Source: CAZECE01 sp964510525 (GTDB taxonomy: Bacteria; Pseudomonadota; Gammaproteobacteria; Pseudomonadales; JANQJO01). Taken from it: a stretch of DNA of 64,000 nucleotides. The position numbers and the translations under genes are program-made. This document shows, piece by piece, positions 6,997-15,704 of this stretch. The notes under the pieces were generated by a model. That model was not told the DNA's origin, did not search any database, and saw only the letters and a program-made list of their open reading frames with translations. Position 1 is the stretch's first letter. Each line of letters begins with the position of its first letter. The stretch spans positions 11,796 through 75,795 of the forward strand of contig CAZECE010000141.1 in assembly GCA_964510525.1 (NCBI GenBank), read 5' to 3'.

Positions 6997-9164
6997 CCCG
7001 TAATCATTCTCACCGCATGCTGCAGCTGAGAACCGAGCAGCGCTAAGTTGTGAGCGGAATCAGCTGATTCAGACGCATTCAAGCTGTTTTTTTCAGCCGA
7101 TTGGGTGATTAAATCCACGTTGCTGGAAATGGCATGACCGGCTTTCATTTGAGCCTGAGTCAACTGCACAATTTCTTGGACCATATCAAAGGCGCTGTGT
7201 GCTCCTTGGTTGATTTGAGTCAGAGAATCGGCTGCTTTTTGCATCATGCCTTCGCCTTTTTGCACCTGTTCATTACAGGCTTCCATTTTGCTGGAAACTT
7301 CTGAGGTTTCTGACAAGATCGCATTAATCATTTGGGTGATTTCAGTGGTTGATGCAGAGGTGCGCTCAGAAAGCTTTTTCACCTCATCGGCAACTACGGC
7401 AAAGCCTCTACCATGCTCCCCGGCGCGTGCGGCCTCAATAGTGGCGTTAAGGGCTAATAGATTGGTTTGTTCGGCAATGTCGCTGATGACTTTAAGAATG
7501 CCGCTGATGGAGTTTGAGCGTTCTTGCAATTGCTGCACAACCGAAGATGAGTCGACGACTAAGTTAGCAATATTCGACATTTCTTTGGCAATCTCTTGTA
7601 CCAGTTGGCTGCCGTCGCTTGAGAGGGCGCTGGCTGTTTCACTGGTTTTTTGAGTGGCTTCGGCCTGATTGGATACGTGCCCGATGTTACCAATCAGTTG
7701 CTCAACTTCGGTGGCTGTGTGGTTGGCTGAGCTGTTTTGAGCAAATGAGCTTTGTGTGACCGAGTCAGTGAGCTCAGATAGGTGTTGTGAGGCATGCGAG
7801 ACATGATCGGCTACCGACAAAACAGCATCGGTTGCGGTCGCGGTTCGGTCAATAAAACTGTTGATCCAACGTGATAATTCACCGGTTTCGTCAGGTGGCA
7901 TTTTATCCGCATCAATACGATTGGTCAGTGGGTCGCCGCACTCGGCAATTCTCATGAAAAAATGAGACATCTTGCCAAGACGGTCGGCAACGGGTTTTAC
8001 ACCCATTTGATACAGATAGGTTAAGCCACCAAAGAGCATCACGCTGGCAAGCCCTAAAAATTCGCCTTTTGACAGATCAAAAAGATGTTCGATGAAGGCC
8101 AGTGAGACGCCAAGAGTGCCGAAACTCAAAACAGCATTTTTCATGTACTTGTAAGTGGTGGAGCGAAACCAATACACTTCTTCCAGGTCGCCTTCGCACA
8201 TCATGCCCCACTTGTCGGGTGAGTGCGGCAGTTGGAAGGTGACGCCGGCACCAATCACTGGAATATGACGGTAATCAGAATAACCAGGATAGGTCACGAA
8301 TAAGTTGCTGCCATTTTTCATGGTTTCGCGAACACCTGGATGCAGTTGCTGGGTCGCAGGGTCCGTAAACAGAATTTCAAATTCGGTGTGGCGTTTGATT
8401 TTGACCTGGCCGTAAGCGGTGTTGACACCATTCAGCAGGTTTTCACCACCGGTGAAACTGTCGTCTTCAAAACGAGAGCGTGATAACGCAATACCTGGTT
8501 GAATGCTTTTGTCAAAGTTCGACTCCACCATGAACACATAGTTGTCACCTGACTCTGGGTATACGTGGCCAGCTTCGCGTTGAATAAGGTCAGACATGAC
8601 ATCGTTAGGGATGCGGCCGCAAATGCAACCTGTTATGTTGGCGTTGTTATAGATGGGTTGATAAAACATCAAGGTAACGCGGTCGTGGAAATTAGAGCAG
8701 GAGCTGCCGATTTCTTCGGTGAGCTCATCCATATAAGGGCCATGTAAAAATGGGGCTTTTAAACCCGATTGGACGGCAGCAGGATTGAGGTCAGTTTGCC
8801 CTCGGTGTTTGCCGTAACTGCTTTCAACGACTTTGCCGTTGGTATCAATGACAAAGAGCTCGGAAAACTCTTTGTTGCTTTGCACCATGTCGCTCAATAA
8901 TTTTCTGATATCTTCATTTTTTTGTTCGTTGCCAGACAGTTTCTCTGCCATTTTTTCTAGAAATTGCCAACGGTATTGTGCCCACTCAATTAAAATTTTC
9001 TTGCGCGTTTCCGCGACGCCCTCAAAGGTTTGCTCTACTTGCGGGTAACGCCCTTGGTTGATAAAACACGACCAGCCCATTTTTAGTTTACCAGTGGCGC
9101 CTAACCAAGGAAGCCATGACTTTTCTTTTGGGGATAAGTTCATTGAGGTGCTTTTGAGGGACAT
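6993..9164 (-). CDS. Methyl-accepting chemotaxis protein with N-terminal Cache-like domain and late membrane hairpin
   Basis: The C-terminal half is a standard MCP signalling domain, with the hairpin tip E-Q-T-N-L-L-A-L-N-A-T-I-E-A-A-R-A-G-E near residue 575 that contacts CheA/CheW. The N-terminal 340 residues resemble a PAS/Cache sensor (F-V-I-D-T-N-G-K-V-V-E-S near 104). They contain no hydrophobic segment. The only membrane spans are two close ones at about 343-359 and 368-386, so the sensor and signalling domains should face the same side, presumably the cytoplasm. The sensor has cysteines at about 33, 156, 180, 182 and 323, including a C-I-C-G motif. HAMP is not obvious. The gene is monocistronic and convergent with gluQ. 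Confidence 0.88.
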   Translation of the reverse strand: MSLKSTSMNLSPKEKSWLPWLGATGKLKMGWSCFINQGRYPQVEQTFEGVAETRKKILIEWAQYRWQFLEKMAEKLSGNEQKNEDIRKLLSDMVQSNKEFSELFVIDTNGKVVESSYGKHRGQTDLNPAAVQSGLKAPFLHGPYMDELTEEIGSSCSNFHDRVTLMFYQPIYNNANITGCICGRIPNDVMSDLIQREAGHVYPESGDNYVFMVESNFDKSIQPGIALSRSRFEDDSFTGGENLLNGVNTAYGQVKIKRHTEFEILFTDPATQQLHPGVRETMKNGSNLFVTYPGYSDYRHIPVIGAGVTFQLPHSPDKWGMMCEGDLEEVYWFRSTTYKYMKNAVLSFGTLGVSLAFIEHLFDLSKGEFLGLASVMLFGGLTYLYQMGVKPVADRLGKMSHFFMRIAECGDPLTNRIDADKMPPDETGELSRWINSFIDRTATATDAVLSVADHVSHASQHLSELTDSVTQSSFAQNSSANHTATEVEQLIGNIGHVSNQAEATQKTSETASALSSDGSQLVQEIAKEMSNIANLVVDSSSVVQQLQERSNSISGILKVISDIAEQTNLLALNATIEAARAGEHGRGFAVVADEVKKLSERTSASTTEITQMINAILSETSEVSSKMEACNEQVQKGEGMMQKAADSLTQINQGAHSAFDMVQEIVQLTQAQMKAGHAISSNVDLITQSAEKNSLNASESADSAHNLALLGSQLQHAVRMITG

Positions 9165-9351
9165 GGTCTTACTACTCTCTCTATTGCGTTTTCCGTAATG
9201 CTAAAATAATTCTATCCAATTGGGTCTTTATCTTAGTGAGCTATCTTCTGTGTAAGAATAGAACATAATTGTAAAATTGTGCGGCTGTTTAAGTAACGAA
9301 ACAGCTAATTAAGTAAGGGGAAGTCCTTATGGGTTTGTTAGAGAGATTAGA

Positions 9352-9386
9352 CGTGTTCTGCTAATCTACCGTGTTCTACTAGTCTA
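9352..9386. repeat. 17-bp imperfect tandem duplication upstream of the PilZ gene
   Basis: Two 17-bp units beginning CGTGTTCT and ending TCTA, at 9352-9368 and 9370-9386, differ at two positions. They lie in the 293-bp divergent spacer between the MCP and PilZ genes. Confidence 0.8.
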
Positions 9387-9457
9387 TATAGAAAGTATGA
9401 AACCATTTGGCTGAAGTCTTTAGGCCGATCACTCCAATGTCATTTTGATCTAGCATT

Positions 9458-9811
9458 ATGCAACCAGTTGGTCGTTCAAGAACGCATAAAAGACGTTACC
9501 CCAGGGTGACCTGTTCGTTTGATGGCAGGTTGACAACCACTCGTAAAGAAGTTCACAAGATCAAGGTCATCAACATCTCATTGGGGGGGGTGGCTCTGTC
9601 CGTTCCTGCTCCCCTGGAGAAGGGTGATAAAGTGCTTTTAGAGTTTCGGGCCGTTGATCATGATGAGGTGATGAAAATCAAAGCCATTGGTCGCGTGGTA
9701 TTTGTTATTTTTAGGCACTCGGTTCACGAGCTGGGTATTGAGTTTCAATCCGACATTTCTGTATACGACGCTTTCATTCGCAACTATGTGAATAACCGGT
9801 TGCGGGCATAA
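9458..9811 (+). CDS. Single-domain PilZ protein
   Basis: A 117-residue protein made of one PilZ domain, the usual bacterial c-di-GMP receptor. The R-R-Y-P-R sequence near residue 12 is the RxxxR motif, and N-I-S-L-G-G near 43 is the (D/N)xSxxG motif. Both c-di-GMP-contacting elements are therefore intact. There is no fused output domain, so it probably acts through a partner. It stands between the MCP and fadBA, reading in the same direction as fadBA. A GGDEF protein lies 6 kb downstream. Confidence 0.88.
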   Translation: MQPVGRSRTHKRRYPRVTCSFDGRLTTTRKEVHKIKVINISLGGVALSVPAPLEKGDKVLLEFRAVDHDEVMKIKAIGRVVFVIFRHSVHELGIEFQSDISVYDAFIRNYVNNRLRA

Positions 9812-9936
9812 GTTGCGCGCGTAATACGTGAACCCGTGAGTCACATTTGGCTCTGTTCCGTTGATGAATGTTCTTTATACTTCTCGATCAGTTTTGTGCG
9901 GGCTAGTGTTTGCTCTCGAATGGCATTACACTGGCG

Positions 9937-9966
9937 CACATTCGCCATTATCACATTCGCCATTAT
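9937..9966. repeat. 15-bp perfect tandem duplication upstream of fadB
   Basis: CACATTCGCCATTAT occurs twice in direct succession, ending 29 bp before the fadB ATG. Confidence 0.92.
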
Positions 9967-9995
9967 TATTAGGGACAAAGAAGGGAGTAGGTTGC

Positions 9996-12146
9996 ATGAT
10001 TTATCAAGGCAAAGCGTTGTCTGTAGGCAGTCTGGACGATGGCTTGGTTGAGCTCGTGTTTGATGCGGCAGACGAGTCCGTCAACAAATTTAACCAGGCA
10101 ACTCTAAAAGAGTTGTCAGAAGCAGTCTCCGCAATTAAAAACGCATCAGAGATAAAGGGCGTTATGATCCGCAGTGCTAAAGAAGCCTTTATTGTTGGCG
10201 CGGATATTACGGAGTTTCTGGGGTTATTTGCTGCAGACGAAGCGACCTTAATTGAGTGGGTTAGTAAAGCGAACGAAATTTTTTGTGCACTAGAAGATCT
10301 CCCATGCCCAACGGTGTGCTTGATAAACGGCTTTGCATTAGGGGGCGGTTTGGAAGTGTGTTTGGCGACTGACTATCGGATCATGGCAGAAACCGCCGAG
10401 GTTGGCTTACCAGAAGTTAAGCTGGGAATATTCCCGGGGTTTGGTGGCACCGTGCGCATGCCTCGTGTCATTGGGGTTGATAACGCCGCAGAATGGATTG
10501 CGGCAGGGGGGCAGCACAAAGCGCCTAAGGCTTTGGCTGACGGTGTTGTCGATGCGGTTGTGCCGGCTGAGCAGTTGATTGCTGTGGGTACTCAACTGTT
10601 AAAAGACATCAACGCTGGTAAATTAGATTATCAAGCTAAGCGAGCTGAAAAGCTGTCGCCGTTAAAGCTGACGCCACTGGAAAATATGATGGCGTTTCAG
10701 ACCTGTACCGCGATGGTGAAACAAAAAGCAGGTAAACATTACCCAGCGCCTGTAGCTGCAATGAAAACCATGCAAAAGCACGCTTCCATGAATCGTGATG
10801 CGGCGTTAGAGGCCGAAGCCGCAGAGTTTGCCAAGATGGCCAAAACCGAAGTGGCAAAAAATTTAGTGGGCCTTTTCTTAAGTGACCAACTGTTGAAAAA
10901 GCAGGCTTCCAAACTGACCAAGGATGTCGCGCCGATTAAAAAAGCAGGTGTGCTAGGGGCAGGTATTATGGGCGGTGGGATTGCTTACCAGTCGGCCTAT
11001 AAAGGCACGCCCATTATCATGAAAGACATCAGTGAAGATTCATTGGACTTAGGTATGGCTGAAGCGAGCAAACTGCTCAACAAGCGAGTCAGCCGAGGTC
11101 GTATGACCTCTGAAAAAATGGCGGCCGTATTGAGTAAAATTACCCCGACCTTGAGTTACGGTGATTTTGCGCAGGTTGATGTGGTGGTTGAGGCCGTTGT
11201 TGAAAAGCAAGCGGTTAAAAAAGCGGTGCTTGCTGAAGTCGAGGATCTGGTGTCAGAGTCGGCGATTTTGGCATCTAACACATCTACGATTTCCATTACT
11301 GAATTGGCCAAGGACTTAAAACGCCCTGAGCAATTTGTGGGGATGCACTTCTTTAACCCGGTTCATCGTATGCCCTTGGTGGAAGTCATTCGAGGTGAAA
11401 AGTCTTCTGAAGCCGCGGTTGCCGCCGTGGTCAGTTACGCCAAGGCCATGGGGAAAACGCCGATCGTCGTAAATGATTGCCCTGGGTTTTTGGTGAATCG
11501 CGTATTATTTCCTTATTTAGCGGGCTTTAACTTATTGCTGAAAGATGGCGCTGATTTCCAGCAGATCGACAAAGTGATGGAAGGCTTTGGCTGGCCAATG
11601 GGCCCGGCGTATTTATTGGATGTGGTGGGTATTGATACGGGTGTTCATGCTGCAGGTGTGTTGGCTGAAGGTTTTCCCGATCGTATGAAGCCGGATTTTA
11701 AAGATGCAACCACCGTACTGTTTGAGCAAGGCCGATTGGGGCAAAAGTCGGAGCTTGGGTTCTATCAATACACCAAGGATAAAAAAGGCAAACCGAAAAA
11801 AGTGGTCGATGAGTCGGTTTATGGCATTTTAGAGTCGCATGTTGCAGAAAAGCGCGACTTTGAGAAGCAGGACATTATTGACCGCCTAATGGTTCCAATG
11901 TGCTTGGAAACCATCCGCTGTCTTGACGAGGGCATTGTGGCGTCTCCCACGGAGGCGGACATGGCGTTGATTATGGGGCTGGGTTTCCCTCCATTTAGAG
12001 GCGGTGCATTAAAGTATGTGGATGATTACGGAGTCAAAGCCTTTGCTGAGTTGTGTGATCGCTTGAGTGAACTCGGCCCTATGTACCAGGCAACGGATTC
12101 TGTGAGAGCCATGGCTGAAAAAGGTGAAACGTTTTACAAAGCGTAA
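9996..12146 (+). CDS. fadB: Fatty acid oxidation complex alpha subunit FadB
   Basis: FadB is the multifunctional beta-oxidation subunit (enoyl-CoA hydratase/isomerase plus 3-hydroxyacyl-CoA dehydrogenase). About 716 residues align throughout with E. coli FadB (729). The crotonase domain has A-F-I-V-G-A-D-I-T-E-F, the oxyanion A-L-G-G-G-L-E and the catalytic G-L-P-E-V-K-L-G. The NAD-binding domain starts at G-V-L-G-A-G-I-M-G-G-G near residue 320 and carries the catalytic His in H-F-F-N-P-V-H-R-M-P. I chose ATG 9996, because its product M-I-Y-Q-G matches the family start. The frame also reaches back to an ATG at 9861, where the residues are unlike FadB. FadA follows at 12242. Confidence 0.96.
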   Translation: MIYQGKALSVGSLDDGLVELVFDAADESVNKFNQATLKELSEAVSAIKNASEIKGVMIRSAKEAFIVGADITEFLGLFAADEATLIEWVSKANEIFCALEDLPCPTVCLINGFALGGGLEVCLATDYRIMAETAEVGLPEVKLGIFPGFGGTVRMPRVIGVDNAAEWIAAGGQHKAPKALADGVVDAVVPAEQLIAVGTQLLKDINAGKLDYQAKRAEKLSPLKLTPLENMMAFQTCTAMVKQKAGKHYPAPVAAMKTMQKHASMNRDAALEAEAAEFAKMAKTEVAKNLVGLFLSDQLLKKQASKLTKDVAPIKKAGVLGAGIMGGGIAYQSAYKGTPIIMKDISEDSLDLGMAEASKLLNKRVSRGRMTSEKMAAVLSKITPTLSYGDFAQVDVVVEAVVEKQAVKKAVLAEVEDLVSESAILASNTSTISITELAKDLKRPEQFVGMHFFNPVHRMPLVEVIRGEKSSEAAVAAVVSYAKAMGKTPIVVNDCPGFLVNRVLFPYLAGFNLLLKDGADFQQIDKVMEGFGWPMGPAYLLDVVGIDTGVHAAGVLAEGFPDRMKPDFKDATTVLFEQGRLGQKSELGFYQYTKDKKGKPKKVVDESVYGILESHVAEKRDFEKQDIIDRLMVPMCLETIRCLDEGIVASPTEADMALIMGLGFPPFRGGALKYVDDYGVKAFAELCDRLSELGPMYQATDSVRAMAEKGETFYKA

Positions 12147-12196
12147 GTTAATAATCAGCTGAAACGGCCTATTGGCCTTATGATCGAGTTTTTATA

Positions 12197-12223
12197 CTTA
12201 GAAACCCCTCCAGTGTTTCTAAG
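12197..12223 (+). promoter_or_regulatory. Perfect hairpin in the fadB-fadA spacer
   Basis: CTTAGAAAC (12197-12205) pairs perfectly with GTTTCTAAG (12215-12223) around a 9-base loop. It lies 4 bases before the GGAGG ribosome-binding site of fadA. It lacks a U-tract, so it is more likely an mRNA processing, stability or translation element than a terminator. Confidence 0.6.
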
Positions 12224-12241
12224 TTATGGAGGAAATGAAAA

Positions 12242-13414
12242 ATGACCAGTATGCAGGAAGTGGTAATTGTCGATGCAGTAAGAACCCCTATGGGTAAATC
12301 GAGAAATGGGCAATACCGACATGTCCGTGCCGAGAAGTTATCTTCTCTGTTGATAGAGGCGCTTGTTAAGCGAAATGAAGGCCTGGACCCGAAAGCGATT
12401 GAGGATGTGATTTGGGGGTGTGTAAACCAAACCAAAGAACAAGGTTTGAATATAGCTCGGAACATTTCTCTGTTGGCGAACTTACCTCGGACTGTGGCTG
12501 GACAAACCGTGAATCGTCTTTGTGGTTCTTCCATGCAAGCGTTGCACTCCGCCGTTCAGTCCATCATGACGGGTAATGGCGATGTGTTCATCATTGGTGG
12601 TGTCGAGCATATGGGGCACGTTGCGATGGATCACGGTGTTGATATTAACCCTGAAGTGTCTAAGTACATTGCCAAAGCCTCTTACATGATGGGATTAACG
12701 GCTGAAATGCTGAGCCGCATGCATGGTATTAGCCGTCAACAACAAGATGAGTTTGCGCTGCGAAGCCACCAAAAAGCGTGGCAGGCAACTGAAACTGGTG
12801 ATTGGAAAGCTGAGATCGTTCCGATTCCCGGCCATGATCCAATCGGGGCGCCTATTCTATGCGAAATTGATGAAGTGATCCGTGCTGATGCAAGCTTAGA
12901 CGCGCTGGCTTCATTAAAGCCTGTATTTGATCCAAAATCCGGTAGCGTGACGGCGGGAAGTTCTTCAGCATTATCGGATGGCGCATCGGCCATGTTGGTG
13001 ATGTCCGCTGAAAAAGCCAAGGCGTTTGGTTTGAAGCCGCGAGCAAAAATTCGAGGCATGGCGGTCTCTGGTTGTGATGCGGCCATCATGGGTTATGGGC
13101 CTGTGCCTGCCAGTCAGAAGTGTTTAGAGCGCGCGGGTTTGACCATGGATGACATTGATTATGTAGAGCTCAATGAAGCATTCGCTGCTCAAAGTTTGCC
13201 TGTTTTAAAAGATCTTAAGCTGATTGATAAAGTGGAAGAGAAGGTCAACCTTAATGGTGGTGCTATTGCGCTTGGTCATCCGTTAGGTTGTTCGGGTTCC
13301 CGAATTACTACGACGTTGCTCAACATACTGGAACGAAAAGATGCTCAAATAGGGTTGGCCACTATGTGCATTGGTTTGGGCCAAGGTATTGCAACGGTCA
13401 TTGAGAGAGTTTAA
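12242..13414 (+). CDS. fadA: 3-ketoacyl-CoA thiolase FadA
   Basis: FadA cleaves 3-ketoacyl-CoA to acetyl-CoA and a shortened acyl-CoA, forming the alpha2-beta2 complex with FadB. The 390 residues match E. coli FadA across the full length: the acylated Cys in N-R-L-C-G-S-S near residue 92, G-G-V-E-H-M-G, the Y-V-E-L-N-E-A-F-A-A-Q loop, the catalytic His in G-G-A-I-A-L-G-H-P-L-G, and the second Cys in T-M-C-I-G-L-G-Q-G. It starts at ATG 12242 after a strong GGAGG at 12228. It is the last gene of the fadBA operon and is followed by a clear terminator. Confidence 0.97.
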   Translation: MTSMQEVVIVDAVRTPMGKSRNGQYRHVRAEKLSSLLIEALVKRNEGLDPKAIEDVIWGCVNQTKEQGLNIARNISLLANLPRTVAGQTVNRLCGSSMQALHSAVQSIMTGNGDVFIIGGVEHMGHVAMDHGVDINPEVSKYIAKASYMMGLTAEMLSRMHGISRQQQDEFALRSHQKAWQATETGDWKAEIVPIPGHDPIGAPILCEIDEVIRADASLDALASLKPVFDPKSGSVTAGSSSALSDGASAMLVMSAEKAKAFGLKPRAKIRGMAVSGCDAAIMGYGPVPASQKCLERAGLTMDDIDYVELNEAFAAQSLPVLKDLKLIDKVEEKVNLNGGAIALGHPLGCSGSRITTTLLNILERKDAQIGLATMCIGLGQGIATVIERV

Positions 13415-13431
13415 AGCGAGTTTATTCCATC

Positions 13432-13462
13432 AAAAAAGGGGAACGTTTGTTCCCCTTTTTTT
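13432..13462 (+). terminator. Rho-independent terminator after fadA (probably bidirectional)
   Basis: A-rich AAAAAAGGGGAAC (13432-13444) pairs with GTTCCCCTTTTTTT across a GTTT loop. The stem is followed by U-rich sequence in both directions, so it can serve both fadA and the convergent receiver-domain gene. Confidence 0.9.
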
Positions 13463-13468
13463 AGCCAT

Positions 13469-13504
13469 GTTTGATTTCGTGGTTTAGTTTGATTTCATGG
13501 TATT
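13469..13504. repeat. Imperfect 19-bp duplication between fadA and the receiver gene
   Basis: TTTGATTTCGTGG and TTTGATTTCATGG lie about 19 bp apart, followed by two AAAATACTGA-type segments at the 3' end of the minus-strand gene. Confidence 0.6.
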
Positions 13505-13516
13505 AAAAATACTGAG

Positions 13517-14494
13517 TTAAAAAATACTGATAATAAAACTCAAGATGGCGATTCCAATGGCTGAGAAGCTGATGGCTTTGTAGGTGTTGAGTGCGGCTTT
13601 CAGTTGTTCTTCGTTGTTGAGTTCAATGGTTTTCTTAGTTTCCACGGATTGTTGTTTAAGTTCTTTTGAAATGATTTTTAGGGCGGTTTCTCTGGCCACG
13701 CTTTGAGACGTTTCAATGGCTTGGTGGGTTGCGATAAAACTGGATTTTTCTTTGGCTTTTTCTAAGATGTCTTTTTCTGTGAGGGATTTACTATTCAATT
13801 CCTGTCGGATTTGGCTTTTGAAGGCCTCCATTTCATCTTGGATCATCTGGTTGAGCTTGGAATCAAGCCCACCAGGTAGCTCTTCTAATGTTCCGGAAGG
13901 TTCTAATGATCCAGATGGTGATACGTTGTTGTTTTTTATTGCATGGGCCAGCTTTTTTTCGATCAGATCTTGAAGCGACATTTTAACTTGTACTATTTTA
14001 TTATTGAGTGCTTCTTGGAGAGAAATCGGAAGAGAATCCCAGTCTCCAATGGCGTGCTCGCTGCCGGATAATTTGTTTTTGTAGATGTTAGCGGTTTCTA
14101 AGGCTTTACCACTTTGATCTTCGCTGAGGTTAGAGAGCATTGCGCTGATGTCCGAAGCGGATGCTGGCTTTGGTAAAATACCGACCATACCGTGTTCTAA
14201 AATTTTGGGTAAGGATTCTTTATTTTCAGTGGCGCTGCACATGATGATCGGGATTTGTGTCCAGGCCGTGTGGTCTTGAATGGTTTTCGAGGTTGTATAC
14301 CCATCCATGCCGGGCATAAGGTTATCCATGAAAATAACATCCGGTAGCTGGTGCTCTGATTCCGTGAGATAAGATAAAGCGGTTTCTCCTGATTCGACGC
14401 AGTCCGTATGAATGCCTAATTTTTCTAACGTTTTTCGAAGGGAGAATCTGGCAGACCGGGAGTCGTCTACCACTAAGGCTTTTGTTATTTCCAT
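13517..14494 (-). CDS. Receiver-domain protein with coiled coil and C-terminal membrane anchor
   Basis: Residues 1-125 form a complete two-component receiver domain: acidic pair in L-V-V-D-D-S, phospho-acceptor Asp in F-M-D-N-L-M-P-G-M-D-G, switch T/S in M-C-S-A-T, and Lys in L-P-K-P. About 165 residues of charged, Gln/Glu/Lys-rich helix with coiled-coil character follow. The last 17 residues (S-A-I-G-I-A-I-L-S-F-I-I-S-I-F) are one hydrophobic segment ending at the stop codon. There is no DNA-binding or enzymatic output. It looks like a tail-anchored response regulator, possibly a phosphate sink or a scaffold. No histidine kinase is adjacent. Confidence 0.8.
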   Translation of the reverse strand: MEITKALVVDDSRSARFSLRKTLEKLGIHTDCVESGETALSYLTESEHQLPDVIFMDNLMPGMDGYTTSKTIQDHTAWTQIPIIMCSATENKESLPKILEHGMVGILPKPASASDISAMLSNLSEDQSGKALETANIYKNKLSGSEHAIGDWDSLPISLQEALNNKIVQVKMSLQDLIEKKLAHAIKNNNVSPSGSLEPSGTLEELPGGLDSKLNQMIQDEMEAFKSQIRQELNSKSLTEKDILEKAKEKSSFIATHQAIETSQSVARETALKIISKELKQQSVETKKTIELNNEEQLKAALNTYKAISFSAIGIAILSFIISIF

Positions 14495-14596
14495 TGAACC
14501 CTCGTTTTGAAAGCGTCTAAGACTGTGCGTGAATTTATAACACGCGAGATTATACCCTAAGAGTGTATTCAGAGTGTATCAATCTGTTTTAGTTGA

Positions 14597-14647
14597 CTAT
14601 CAACTTGGGGGTATTGAAGTGTCAACTTGAGTGTATTGAAGTGTCAA
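14597..14647. repeat. 20-21-bp tandem duplication in the 14.6-kb spacer
   Basis: The unit TCAACTTG-N3-GTATTGAAGTG occurs twice, followed by a third partial TCAA, just beyond the 3' end of the minus-strand gene at 14644. Confidence 0.8.
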
Positions 14648-15540
14648 ACGGGGTTTTTTAGGCTGTCAAAAGAAGCACTGATCAATACGACCAGTCCAGA
14701 CAGCCCTAAAACTTGAGCGATTAGGCTTATATTCGGCAGCCGAACGTCAAAGGTCGTTGCTAACAGGGTAAATATCAACACGATGGGGGCAGCTAGCATA
14801 AATATTTCGAAACAGATGTCTTTGTAAGCTAGGAGGTGTTTGAACGCTGAAAAGCGTTGTTTGGAAGATGATTTTTTGGGGCTGGGCGCATCAGACGAGG
14901 AGCGGGGTGATGATAGTCTCTTTTGTTTAGTTTGGCTGTTACGTTTGGTTTGGCTGTGACGCTCGGCAGGAAAAGAGGGTTGCGGGGATTCGGATGTGAT
15001 CATCTTTGCTTTCCTGGTAGGGTGTTTCAGGACTTGAGCAATAAACGCGCTGTAGCCTAGTTCGACAAACTTTTGATGTTTGGCGCTGTTTAATGGGTGT
15101 ACCGAAATCAGGTCAAACTGCTCATGACCCAATTTAAGGCTTTTGGGTAATGCTGAAAACGTATCTTTTATCTCTGAAAAAAGAACGGAATGAAAGGTGG
15201 CATTTTGTTTGTTTTTTGATTTGAATTTTTTTAGTTTTCCGACGGCAATCGAATCATTCACCTCACTTTCAGCGCTTAAAGTGCCTAACAGTTTTGCGGT
15301 TGCTTTGGGATTATGTTCGCAGCGTGCAATAAAGATTTTTCTGGATAATATTGGGAGACTGACAATCAGGCTTTGGTGGCCTTGGGGGTTCTTAAAAATC
15401 AAAATCGTATAATGCTCAGATACGGATTTGGGAATGGCGATGCTGATGATTTCTGGGCGTGACGAGAACTCACTGGAGAGCGTTTTAGAAAGCCATTTAG
15501 TCAATTTCAGGTGAGTGGGAGTAGGTTTTGGTCGTTGCAT
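14644..15540 (-). CDS. Hypothetical membrane protein with C-terminal two-span anchor
   Basis: A 298-residue protein that I do not recognise. The first 180 residues are a mixed alpha/beta soluble domain. A basic, Ser/Lys/Gln-rich linker (about 185-230) with repeated Q-T-K-R/Q-T-K-Q segments follows, then two hydrophobic helices at about 245-263 and 272-290. The arrangement suggests a cytoplasmic domain tethered to the inner membrane. It lies between a receiver-domain protein and another small membrane protein, all on the minus strand but with spacers of about 150 bp, so they are not clearly one operon. Confidence 0.6.
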   Translation of the reverse strand: MQRPKPTPTHLKLTKWLSKTLSSEFSSRPEIISIAIPKSVSEHYTILIFKNPQGHQSLIVSLPILSRKIFIARCEHNPKATAKLLGTLSAESEVNDSIAVGKLKKFKSKNKQNATFHSVLFSEIKDTFSALPKSLKLGHEQFDLISVHPLNSAKHQKFVELGYSAFIAQVLKHPTRKAKMITSESPQPSFPAERHSQTKRNSQTKQKRLSSPRSSSDAPSPKKSSSKQRFSAFKHLLAYKDICFEIFMLAAPIVLIFTLLATTFDVRLPNISLIAQVLGLSGLVVLISASFDSLKNPV

Positions 15541-15704
15541 CTAATGTTCCAGTCTGGCCAGCTCAGTCAGAGTCTGTTTCCGATTGAGCAGGGTTAAGTT
15601 TCAAATTCAGCAGTATTAAGATAGCGAACTTTGAACGCTTATAGGATGATTAAACCGTGAAGAATTGTACTATTTGTATCAATTTATATGTCAATCAGTA
15701 CGGA

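Noticed and set aside
9330..9365. 11-codon frame with a strong AAGGGGAAG ribosome-binding site before the PilZ gene
   Set aside because: It is too short to separate from chance, and no attenuator hairpin follows it.
12178..12534. 118-codon minus-strand frame opposite the fadA start
   Set aside because: It is a shadow of a well-identified gene, with no family resemblance.
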